Below are positions 1 to 5,031 of a stretch of 7,714 nucleotides of DNA, in pieces (the stretch's first letter is position 1; every line of letters starts with the position of its first letter). The position numbers and the translations under genes were made by a program. This DNA is from an uncultured Candidatus Nemicrothrix sp. (GTDB taxonomy: Bacteria > Actinomycetota > Acidimicrobiia > Acidimicrobiales > Acidimicrobilacustridaceae). Under the pieces are notes generated by a model that saw nothing but the letters and a program-made list of their open reading frames with translations, was not told the origin of the DNA and ran no database searches. Location: assembly GCA_903827085.1 (NCBI GenBank), contig CAIKHC010000019.1, forward strand, positions 1-7,714. Reading direction: 5' to 3'.

Positions 1-856
1 GCGTGCGGAGGCGAGGCTCGAAGCCCTTGATCTCCCTCGGCAGGACGTCGGCGGTGAACACGATCTGCTGGCCGCGCTCCTTGAGCCACTCGAAGGTGTG
101 GAAGAGCTCTTCCTGGAGTCCCTCTTTACCCTCGATGATTTGGATGTCGTCGAGAAGCAGCACGTCGATTTCGCGGTAGCGCTTCTTGAACTCCGGCATG
201 GTGTTCTGACGGATCGCATCGACGTATTGGTTGAGGAACTGTTCGGTCGAGACGTAGCGAACCTGATGGCCGGGGTAGATCTCGCGGACGTAATTGGCAA
301 TGGCCTGGAGAAGGTGAGTTTTGCCGAGCCCCGCGTCGCCATAGATAAAGAGTGGGTTGTAGGACTTGGCCGGTGTCTCGGCCACGCTCAGCGCGGCGGC
401 ATGGGCGAACCGATTCGACGTGCCGGTGACGAAGGCGTCGAAGGTGTACCGCGGGTTGACGGGCAGACCAAGCTCCTGCTCTGGAGCAGGGGTTGTCCCC
501 AGATTTGGAGGAGTTGTCAACAGATTGTCCGCATCGCTGGGGACATCCCCGGAAAAACCTGTGGACCGGGCTGGGGAGAAGTTTGACGAGGCCGGAGCGA
601 CATCGGTTTGGACTTCAATGGAGAGGCGGACGCTGCTCTGGCCAATATCGGTCAAGGCGCCGTTCACCAGCGTCAGGTAGCGGGTTTCGATCCGTTCCTT
701 CACTACCGAACTTGGGACGGCGACGGAAAGAGCCGTGCCTTGAAGATCAAGCGGGGTCACCATTGAAAACGTCGTGAGCCACACGGCCTCGGACACCTGC
801 TCGCGCAGCGCCACCGTGCACTTCATCCACAACTGTTCGGCTTGGTCCACCTGCAC
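1..856 (-). CDS. dnaA: Chromosomal replication initiator protein DnaA (N-terminal part, runs off left edge)
   Basis: DnaA binds DnaA boxes at oriC and, as an ATP-bound oligomer, opens the duplex and loads helicase. The reverse strand reads 285 codons before the window ends, so about 60% of a usual 450-500 aa protein is present. Domain I is at residues 7-75 (EQLWMKC...LREQVSE), followed by a Pro/Thr/Ser-rich linker (domain II) at about 80-130. Domain III starts at 133 (VNPRYTFDAFVTG), with Walker A GDAGLGKT at 173-180 and Walker B LLLDDIQ at 233-239. Sensor-I DNA-side sequence is unusual: TADVLP at 268-273 where families usually have a S-D-R-x-P motif. The start chosen is GTG at 856-854, preceded by AGGGG and placing the LW pair at residues 9-10 as is typical. 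Alternatives are GTG 898, GTG 886 or TTG 871. It is divergent from rpmH, the usual actinobacterial origin layout. Identity is very secure; the start is not. Confidence 0.95.
   Translation of the reverse strand, partial: MQVDQAEQLWMKCTVALREQVSEAVWLTTFSMVTPLDLQGTALSVAVPSSVVKERIETRYLTLVNGALTDIGQSSVRLSIEVQTDVAPASSNFSPARSTGFSGDVPSDADNLLTTPPNLGTTPAPEQELGLPVNPRYTFDAFVTGTSNRFAHAAALSVAETPAKSYNPLFIYGDAGLGKTHLLQAIANYVREIYPGHQVRYVSTEQFLNQYVDAIRQNTMPEFKKRYREIDVLLLDDIQIIEGKEGLQEELFHTFEWLKERGQQIVFTADVLPREIKGFEPRLRT
493..568. promoter_or_regulatory. Cluster of DnaA-box-like 9-mers inside the dnaA linker codons
   Basis: Three same-direction near-matches to the DnaA box TTRTCCACA occur on the plus strand: TTGTCCCCA (493-501), TTGTCAACA (514-522) and TTGTCCGCA (525-533), each with one mismatch. 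A fourth, weaker site in the opposite direction is TGTGGACCG (560-568, two mismatches). Start-to-start steps of 21 and 11 bp place the first three on the same helix face. They fall in the codons for the low-complexity domain II linker, where coding constraint is weak. DnaA binding here is inferred from sequence only; repetitive Thr-Thr-Pro coding could also generate such matches. Confidence 0.35.
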
Positions 857-1185
857 GAAGGCCCCTGACAATGGGTTTGGTTCCACAACATCGCCCACAC
901 TTGTGGAAAACCCGACGTCTGTCCACACGGAGTGGTTCGCCACTGTTCTGCACAGGCATGCCCCGCTCAAGAGCGCCGGTGTCGAGGCCCTGTGGACGGG
1001 CGCGGGACCGTAGCACCTCGTCGGTGTTGCCGCACCAGGCCTTCACGCTCTAGCGTTGTCACCCGAACAGGTGTCGGGCTCCTTGCGCACGCGTCAGGCC
1101 GGGCCCGTTTCCACACCACAACCGTTGTCTATGAAGCAACGATCTGTGGACCCCTTCTGGGTTCAGTAGATCGCGGAGGCCCCTC
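857..1185. other. dnaA-rpmH intergenic region, candidate oriC
   Basis: This 329-bp gene-free stretch lies between divergent dnaA and rpmH, the usual place for an actinobacterial origin. It contains degenerate DnaA boxes: TGTGGAAAA (902-910), CTGTCCACA (919-927), TGTGGACGG (991-999), GTTTCCACA (1107-1115) and TGTGGACCC (1145-1153). One more (TCATCCACA, 823-831) sits just inside dnaA. None is an exact TTATCCACA or TTGTCCACA, and I see no clearly AT-rich unwinding element. Short palindromes are present (ACGCT-ct-AGCGT at 1045-1056, CGTTG/CAACG at 1123-1141). Promoters for both dnaA and rpmH must also lie here; a weak plus-strand candidate is TTGCCG (1027-1032) with TAGCGT (1051-1056). The other possible origin site, dnaA-dnaN, is outside the window. 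Confidence 0.6.
901..927. promoter_or_regulatory. Pair of DnaA-box-like sites in the candidate oriC
   Basis: TGTGGAAAA (902-910, minus-strand TTTTCCACA) and CTGTCCACA (919-927) each differ by one base from the DnaA box TTRTCCACA. They face in opposite directions 17 bp apart. They are the best-matching boxes in the intergenic region itself and lie about 45 bp upstream of the chosen dnaA start, so they could also serve dnaA autoregulation. Function is inferred. Confidence 0.4.
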
Positions 1186-1320
1186 GTGAAACGTACGTTC
1201 CAGCCCAATGTCCGCCGCCGGGCGAAGAAGCATGGCTTCCGTTCCCGCATGTCCACTCGCGCCGGACGCAATGTTCTGCGGTCGCGCCGGCTCAAGGGCC
1301 GTCGACGTCTGTCGGCCTGA
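1186..1320 (+). CDS. rpmH: 50S ribosomal protein bL34
   Basis: This is a 44-residue, strongly basic protein of the large ribosomal subunit that binds 23S rRNA. It reads [20 protein letters not shown] and continues [20 protein letters not shown], which is the canonical bL34 sequence at full length. The start is GTG (1186-1188), with a strong Shine-Dalgarno GGAGG at 1175-1179 and 6 bases of spacing. It is the first gene of the rpmH-rnpA-yidD-yidC-khpB operon and diverges from dnaA across the candidate origin. Its stop codon TGA (1318-1320) overlaps the likely start of rnpA. Confidence 0.98.
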   Translation: MKRTFQPNVRRRAKKHGFRSRMSTRAGRNVLRSRRLKGRRRLSA

Positions 1321-1670
1321 TCTGGCGAGTTCGTGATCGCCGCACGTTCCAAGAACTGCGGCGCCGCGGCCGTCGGGTCCGTAGTGGCACCGTGTCGGTG
1401 ACCATGTTGGCTCCATCTCCACTGACCGGCGACGAGCCGCCTCGTGTCGCGTTCGCAGTGTCCCGCACGGTCGGAACTGCGGTGGTGCGCAATCGATTGC
1501 GCCGCCAGTTGCGCGCCTATCTGAGCGAGGTTCGAGCCCAGGATCCCAGCCGATTCCCCTCTGGCGCTTGGCTTTTTGCAATCCAGCCCAGCGCAGCGAC
1601 CGTCGAGCGCGATGTCCTCTTGCGAGACGTCGACAGCTGCCTCGAACGCCTCGTCGGGAGCTCCCGATGA
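1317..1670 (+). CDS. rnpA: Ribonuclease P protein component
   Basis: RnpA is the protein subunit of RNase P and helps the catalytic RNA bind and process the 5' leader of precursor tRNA. The frame carries the family signature: an N-terminal [19 protein letters not shown], then [21 protein letters not shown] with the RNR-x-RR RNA-binding motif at residues 58-63. From 1317 the protein is 117 aa, a normal length. The start is a problem: there is no in-frame ATG, GTG or TTG before GTG 1392, and starting there would remove 25 residues including the conserved basic segment. I therefore place the start at CTG 1317, giving M-I-W-R-V-R-D and a 4-base CTGA overlap with the rpmH stop, which suggests translational coupling. 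ATC 1320 is another rare-codon option. The gene ends in an ATGA overlap with yidD. Function is secure; the start is inferred. Confidence 0.9.
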   Translation: MIWRVRDRRTFQELRRRGRRVRSGTVSVTMLAPSPLTGDEPPRVAFAVSRTVGTAVVRNRLRRQLRAYLSEVRAQDPSRFPSGAWLFAIQPSAATVERDVLLRDVDSCLERLVGSSR

Positions 1671-1957
1671 GCGGGGTCTGTCAGCACAATCACGATTCTT
1701 TGCCCGCAACTGACCCGGCGCGTCGCCTTTCTGTTCCTGCGCGTCTGACGGCACAGGGTGTGCGCGGCTATCAATGGTTGTTCGCAGGCAGGGTTTCACC
1801 CTGCCGTTATGTCCCCTCCTGTTCGTCCTACGCCCTCGAAGCTCTCGAGGTTCACGGGTTCGTGCGGGGGTCCTGGTTGTCGGTTCGACGTCTGGGGCGG
1901 TGCCATCCTTGGGGTGGTTCCGGATGGGATCCCGTTCCCGATAGGAAGGCCGCTTAG
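1667..1957 (+). CDS. yidD: Membrane protein insertion efficiency factor YidD
   Basis: YidD is a small, membrane-associated protein (amphipathic N-terminal helix) that assists insertion of membrane proteins by the YidC/Sec route. The 96-aa product contains the family core: YQWL at 35-38, [17 protein letters not shown] at 44-60, HG at 63-64, [16 protein letters not shown] at 68-83 and DPVP at 88-91. The conserved cysteines C46, C52 and C79 are all present. The loop before the first cysteine is the short 'GRVSPCRY' form rather than the longer 'SPLLGPRCRF' form of enterics. An N-terminal extension of about 30 residues includes an unexplained C-Q-H-N-H (5-9). The start ATG overlaps the rnpA stop (ATGA, 1667-1670), indicating coupled translation. 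yidC follows 3 bases after the stop, consistent with joint function. Confidence 0.95.
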   Translation: MSGVCQHNHDSLPATDPARRLSVPARLTAQGVRGYQWLFAGRVSPCRYVPSCSSYALEALEVHGFVRGSWLSVRRLGRCHPWGGSGWDPVPDRKAA

Positions 1958-1960
1958 TCA

Positions 1961-3151
1961 ATGGATGCGTTTGAAGCGTTTTTTAAAGCCTTCGCGTCAG
2001 TTTTGGCGTTCTTCTACGACGCCACCGGGAACTATGCCGTTGCCATCATCCTGCTGACGTTGGTCGTCATGATCATCGTGACACCGCTGACCCTCAAGGG
2101 CACGCGCTCGATGATGGTCATGCAGCAATTGCAGCCGGAAATGAAGAAGATTCAGACCCGGTACAAAGACGATCGGCAGAAGCTCAACGAAGAACTTCTC
2201 AAGTTTTATAAGGAAAACAGCATCAATCCTCTGGGTGGCTGCTTGCCACTCCTGGTGCAGATGCCCGTTTTCCTCGTGCTGTACCAAGTACTGAGCGGCC
2301 TTACGCGCCGAGCCAGTGACCTCGGTGCCGACGTTGGGTGGGTGTCGAGCCAGTTCGGTTCCGGCGCTACCCCGACCAAGGCCCCAGCGTTCGAACGCGT
2401 GTTCGATCCTAATTGGATCAACCCGTCGACGAAGATGTACCAAGATCTCTCAAGCTCCTATCAGATGGAGGCCTTTGGCCTTGATCTTTCGGAGAGTGCG
2501 AGCAAAGCAATGAACCAGGGCATTGCGCATGCACTGCCATTCCTGGTTCTGATTGTGATCGTTGCAATCACGGGCTTCATCCAGCAACGCCAGATTCAAG
2601 GGCGTACGACTGGAGCGCAGACCAATAGCCAGCAGCAGATGATCATGAAGATCATGCCGTTCTTCTTGCCGGTGATTTCGTTTGGTCTGCCTGCAGGCCT
2701 TGTCCTTTACTTCGCGGTGTCGAATATCTACCGAATCGGTCAGCAGGCATTCATCTCGAAGAGCATCTATGGCATCAGTGCCCCCGATGGCACCAAGTCC
2801 TGGAAGCATCTGTTTGGTTTCGGTGTGCAGCCCAAGGCTGCCCCGAAGGCAAAAAAGTCAAAGTCGAAGTCGATCAGTGCGACCTCACGCCCGGCGAAGA
2901 ATGCCGGCGCAAAGGGTGGCGCTGCAAAGGGCTCGACGAAGGCACCAGCCAAAGCTGGCGCCTCCAAGGGCGGCCGGACCACCGGTCGCACCACCACCAG
3001 TTCCCGAGACACCAAGGGCAGCGATTCTTCCAAAGGACCCGATACGGGTTCCGATCGCGATGCGTCGACACCGTCGACCCCCTCGACCGACGCCAGCGAT
3101 GCATCACCGTCGCAGCCGTTGCAACCTCGGGTGCGCAAAAAGAAGAGGTAG
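1961..3151 (+). CDS. yidC: Membrane protein insertase YidC/Oxa1 family
   Basis: YidC inserts and folds inner-membrane proteins, alone or with SecYEG. At 396 aa this is the Gram-positive/actinobacterial form, lacking the large periplasmic domain of proteobacteria. Membrane segments are visible at about 25-45 (YAVAIILLTLVVMIIVTPLT), 92-114 (GGCLPLLVQMPVFLVLYQVL), 191-207 and 230-255 (MPFFLPVISFGLPAGLVLYF). A charged cytoplasmic hairpin at 48-90 contains the typical MQQLQPEMKKIQTRYKDD. Residues 290-396 form a disordered Lys/Ala/Ser/Thr/Pro-rich tail ending in RVRKKKR; basic tails of this kind in other YidC proteins contact the ribosome, so a co-translational role is inferred. The start ATG is preceded by AGGAAGG (1943-1949, spacing 11). 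Three bases separate it from yidD, and khpB follows 6 bases downstream. An exact LexA-type palindrome lies inside codons 144-149. Confidence 0.97.
   Translation: MDAFEAFFKAFASVLAFFYDATGNYAVAIILLTLVVMIIVTPLTLKGTRSMMVMQQLQPEMKKIQTRYKDDRQKLNEELLKFYKENSINPLGGCLPLLVQMPVFLVLYQVLSGLTRRASDLGADVGWVSSQFGSGATPTKAPAFERVFDPNWINPSTKMYQDLSSSYQMEAFGLDLSESASKAMNQGIAHALPFLVLIVIVAITGFIQQRQIQGRTTGAQTNSQQQMIMKIMPFFLPVISFGLPAGLVLYFAVSNIYRIGQQAFISKSIYGISAPDGTKSWKHLFGFGVQPKAAPKAKKSKSKSISATSRPAKNAGAKGGAAKGSTKAPAKAGASKGGRTTGRTTTSSRDTKGSDSSKGPDTGSDRDASTPSTPSTDASDASPSQPLQPRVRKKKR
2391..2406. promoter_or_regulatory. Exact LexA-type palindrome inside yidC
   Basis: TCGAACGCGTGTTCGA matches the mycobacterial/Gram-positive SOS-box pattern TCGAAC-N4-GTTCGA in all 12 fixed positions. 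It lies within codons for F-E-R-V-F-D in the extracytoplasmic loop of YidC, so coding may explain it. No promoter is evident nearby. LexA binding is possible but regulation from an internal position is speculative. Confidence 0.3.
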
Positions 3152-3157
3152 CACCAC

Positions 3158-4009
3158 ATGGAGTGGGTGGAAATCACCGGCCGCACCGTTGAAGAAGCGA
3201 AAGATGCGGCACTTGATCAATTGGGCGTCGACACGGTCGATGCCGAATTTGAAATCCTCGAAGAACCATCTCGGGGTCTGTTTGGGAAGATGAAGGGTCA
3301 GGCTCGGGTTCGCGCTCGTATCGCCCCGACCAGTCCCCGACCGAAAGTTGAGCGACGAGATCGTCGTAAGAAGGGCAGTGGCAACGGTGGCGGACGCAAG
3401 CAGTCGCAGCGGCCCGCAACCCCCGCCGCTGACGAAACTCCGGCAGCACCAGCATCCACTGGCAAACGCCCTGATCGCCGCCGTGGCGCTCAGAAGGCTG
3501 CGCCCACCGAGAAGGAAAACACCACCGTGACCGAAACCGTTGATGTCGATCTTGCTGAACACACTCGCATCGTTACCGAGTTCCTCGATGGCCTCGTCGA
3601 TGCATTTGACCTCGAAGGCCGCGTGGAAGCGGTGTCGATTGATGACGACACCAGCGAAGTTCGCGTCGAGGGACGTGACCTCGGAATCCTGGTTGGGCCC
3701 AAGGGCAACACTCTTACCGCTATCCAGGAACTCTCCCGCACAGTCATCCACCGCAAGGTGTCTGGCACCGCTGCTGGCCGAGTTCGTCTCGATGTGGCTG
3801 GCTACCGCCAACGCCGCCGTGAGGCGCTTGAGCGCTTCACGCAGGGTGTGGCCGAGGAAGTCCGCTCCTCTGGCGTACAGAAGGCACTTGAGCCCATGGG
3901 TTCGGCCGACCGCAAGGTCGTGCATGACACCGTGAATGCCCTTGAGGGCGTGTCGACGATTTCTGAAGGCGACGAACCTCGTCGCCGCGTGGTGATCATT
4001 CCTTCCTGA
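3158..4009 (+). CDS. khpB: RNA-binding protein KhpB/Jag (Jag-N, KH, R3H domains)
   Basis: KhpB (Jag/EloR) is a cytoplasmic RNA-binding protein linked in Gram-positives to cell elongation and division and often pairs with KhpA. The 283-aa product has the full domain order. The Jag-N domain spans 1-55 (EWVEITGRTVEEAKDAALDQ ... GLFGKMKGQARV). A basic, Gly/Pro/Ala-rich linker spans about 56-128. The KH domain spans about 135-212, with the GxxG loop as GPKG at 180-183. The R3H domain spans about 215-283, with R252 and H256 in DRKVVH and the terminal ISEGDEPRRRVVI. The start ATG has GAGG at 3145-3148 with 9 bases of spacing. The gene follows yidC by 6 bases, the near-universal yidC-jag pairing. It is the last gene before a strong terminator, so the operon ends here. 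The linker is longer than in many homologues. Confidence 0.95.
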   Translation: MEWVEITGRTVEEAKDAALDQLGVDTVDAEFEILEEPSRGLFGKMKGQARVRARIAPTSPRPKVERRDRRKKGSGNGGGRKQSQRPATPAADETPAAPASTGKRPDRRRGAQKAAPTEKENTTVTETVDVDLAEHTRIVTEFLDGLVDAFDLEGRVEAVSIDDDTSEVRVEGRDLGILVGPKGNTLTAIQELSRTVIHRKVSGTAAGRVRLDVAGYRQRRREALERFTQGVAEEVRSSGVQKALEPMGSADRKVVHDTVNALEGVSTISEGDEPRRRVVIIPS

Positions 4010-4028
4010 TCGTCACCACCGTTTGTTC

Positions 4029-4064
4029 CAATGGCCCCGCCCCGTGCGGGGCCATTGTCGTTTT
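4029..4064 (+). terminator. Rho-independent terminator after khpB
   Basis: A 12-bp perfect stem pairs 4029-4040 (CAATGGCCCCGC) with 4046-4057 (GCGGGGCCATTG) around the loop CCCGT, and is followed by GTCG? no: after the stem the strand reads TCGTTTT (4058-4064), giving a short T tract. It lies 20 bases after the khpB stop and separates the rpmH-khpB operon from rsmG. Confidence 0.85.
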
Positions 4065-4097
4065 CGGACGCAGGGAAACCCGGAGTCACGGCAATGC

Positions 4098-4126
4098 CTG
4101 ACACCCCCATGCGTGGATGCGACAAT
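4098..4126 (+). promoter_or_regulatory. Promoter for rsmG, probably leaderless
   Basis: CTGACA (4098-4103, 5 of 6 to TTGACA) is followed after exactly 17 bases by GACAAT (4121-4126, 4 of 6 to TATAAT). The expected transcription start, about 7 bases on, falls at or next to the in-frame GTG at 4133. This makes a leaderless rsmG mRNA likely, a common situation in actinobacteria. The strong terminator just upstream supports the need for a separate promoter. Confidence 0.55.
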
Positions 4127-4132
4127 GGCCGG

Positions 4133-4744
4133 GTGCAGCCTTCTCCCCCACTTCTCGAAGTTCTCGAGCGAGCTCGGCGCCTCGGGGTTCTTGGCCCCGG
4201 CCCCGTCCTTGACCATGTGTCCCATGCCGAGGGGTTCATCGCTGCCCTCGAGGACCTCGCCGAAGGATCGCTCCTGATTGATCTGGGCTCCGGTGGCGGC
4301 GTCCCAGGCTTGGTGATTGCCGAGGCCCGACCCGACCTCAGGGTTGTTCTGCTTGATTCGCTTGAGCGCAGGGTGGCTCTGCTGGCCGAGGCGATTGTGG
4401 CATTGAACTGGGAGGGCCGAGTCGTCGCCGAATTGGCTCGGGCCGAGGACACCGGCCGGTCCCCGCAGTGGCGAGCACAGGTCGATGCCGTGACTGCCCG
4501 CTCCTTTGGGCCCCCGGCCACCGTTGCCGAGTGTGCTGCCCCGTTGCTGCGAATCAATGGCGTTCTTGTCGTTAGCGAACCCCCGGAAGAAACCGACCGC
4601 TGGCCTGCTGATGGTTTGGCCCCGCTCGGATTGTTGGACGAAGGCTCCCCCGTGCCGGGAATGCGACGGCTTCGACAGGTCAGCCCTTGCCCTGACATCT
4701 ATCCCCGTCGTGTGGGGATGCCGGCCAAGCGGCCATTGTTCTAG
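4133..4744 (+). CDS. rsmG: 16S rRNA (guanine-N7-) methyltransferase RsmG
   Basis: RsmG (GidB) uses S-adenosylmethionine to methylate N7 of G527 (E. coli numbering) in the 16S rRNA 530 loop; its loss gives low-level streptomycin resistance in several bacteria. From GTG 4133 the product is 203 aa, close to the 207 aa of E. coli. The SAM-binding motif is LIDLGSGGGVPGL at 48-60, followed by RVVLLDSLERRVALL (motif II region) and the VDAVTARSF segment. The later strand 'VLVVSEPPEETDRW' replaces the more common 'LKG' element. Start choice: GTG 4133 sits directly at the predicted transcription start. ATG 4094, with GGAG at 4082-4085, is the main alternative but would add 13 residues unlike the family and lies upstream of the -10 element. 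The gene lies between khpB and parAB as in most actinobacteria. Confidence 0.93.
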   Translation: MQPSPPLLEVLERARRLGVLGPGPVLDHVSHAEGFIAALEDLAEGSLLIDLGSGGGVPGLVIAEARPDLRVVLLDSLERRVALLAEAIVALNWEGRVVAELARAEDTGRSPQWRAQVDAVTARSFGPPATVAECAAPLLRINGVLVVSEPPEETDRWPADGLAPLGLLDEGSPVPGMRRLRQVSPCPDIYPRRVGMPAKRPLF

Positions 4745-4754
4745 GTGTTCTAGG
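4737..4754 (+). repeat. 9-bp tandem duplication at the rsmG stop codon
   Basis: TGTTCTAGG occurs twice back to back (4737-4745 and 4746-4754). The first copy contains the rsmG stop codon TAG; the second repeats it one frame away. This is probably replication slippage with no function. Confidence 0.6.
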
Positions 4755-4761
4755 CCCCACC

Positions 4762-4777
4762 TGTTTCACGTGAAACA
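4762..4777. promoter_or_regulatory. parS centromere site 1
   Basis: TGTTTCACGTGAAACA is a perfect 16-bp palindrome identical to the bacterial parS consensus; flanking C and G extend it to 18 bp (4761-4778). ParB loads here as a CTP-dependent sliding clamp and spreads to build the segregation complex. It lies 270 bp upstream of the chosen parA start. Confidence 0.97.
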
Positions 4778-4809
4778 GAGCGGGGAGGGGTCGAGGGAGA
4801 TCCCGACGG

Positions 4810-4825
4810 TGTTTCACGTGGAACA
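4810..4825. promoter_or_regulatory. parS centromere site 2
   Basis: TGTTTCACGTGGAACA reads TGTTCCACGTGAAACA on the other strand, matching the consensus TGTTNCACGTGAAACA. Its centre is 48 bp from that of the first site. Together they form a compact two-site ParB loading zone in front of parAB. Confidence 0.93.
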
Positions 4826-4879
4826 GTGCAACCGGCCCTGACCCTTCCGAGCGGAGATCTAGGGGAATCGGGGCAATCC

Positions 4880-4908
4880 TTGACCCGGGGGGCCGGGGCG
4901 GGCAGGAT
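4880..4908 (+). promoter_or_regulatory. Candidate parAB promoter
   Basis: TTGACC (4880-4885, 5 of 6 to the -35 consensus) and CAGGAT (4903-4908, 3 of 6 to TATAAT) are separated by 17 bases. The spacer is very GC-rich. Transcription would start near 4915, leaving a leader of about 117 bases to the chosen parA start. Its position 55 bp past the second parS site would allow ParB spreading to repress it; that is inference. Confidence 0.4.
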
Positions 4909-5016
4909 GGCAGTTGCTTCATCGCACAGAGCGATTGTTGCTCTCCGACTGCGGTGTGTGCCGCCAAATCCGAGTTGGGACGCATGGAATCTGAAGAAAC
5001 TGCTAGCGCGAAGGAC

Positions 5017-5023
5017 GGGGGAG
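5017..5023 (+). promoter_or_regulatory. Ribosome binding site deciding the parA start
   Basis: GGGGGAG lies 8 bases before GTG 5032. Earlier in-frame starts GTG 4954 and ATG 4984 have no comparable site at a suitable distance, so this favours the shorter ParA. Confidence 0.5.
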
Positions 5024-5031
5024 AGCGGGGC

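Noticed and set aside
1123..1141. CGTTG/CAACG hairpin upstream of rpmH as a regulatory leader
   Set aside because: It has only 5 base pairs with a 9-base loop and is close to chance expectation.
1059..1961. Long minus-strand open frame opposite rpmH-rnpA-yidD (300 codons)
   Set aside because: It is antisense to three recognised genes, Arg-rich with no domain, and typical of shadow frames in GC-rich DNA.
3104..3925. Long minus-strand open frame opposite khpB (273 codons)
   Set aside because: The plus strand encodes a complete Jag-N/KH/R3H protein; the antisense product has no recognisable features.
3802..4698. Long minus-strand open frame opposite khpB and rsmG (298 codons)
   Set aside because: It crosses a strong terminator and two real genes, and its composition is Ser/Arg/Thr-biased as expected for an antisense shadow.
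4737..4754. Tandem TGTTCTAGG repeat as a regulatory element
   Set aside because: It straddles a stop codon, has only two copies and matches no known operator; slippage is the simpler explanation.
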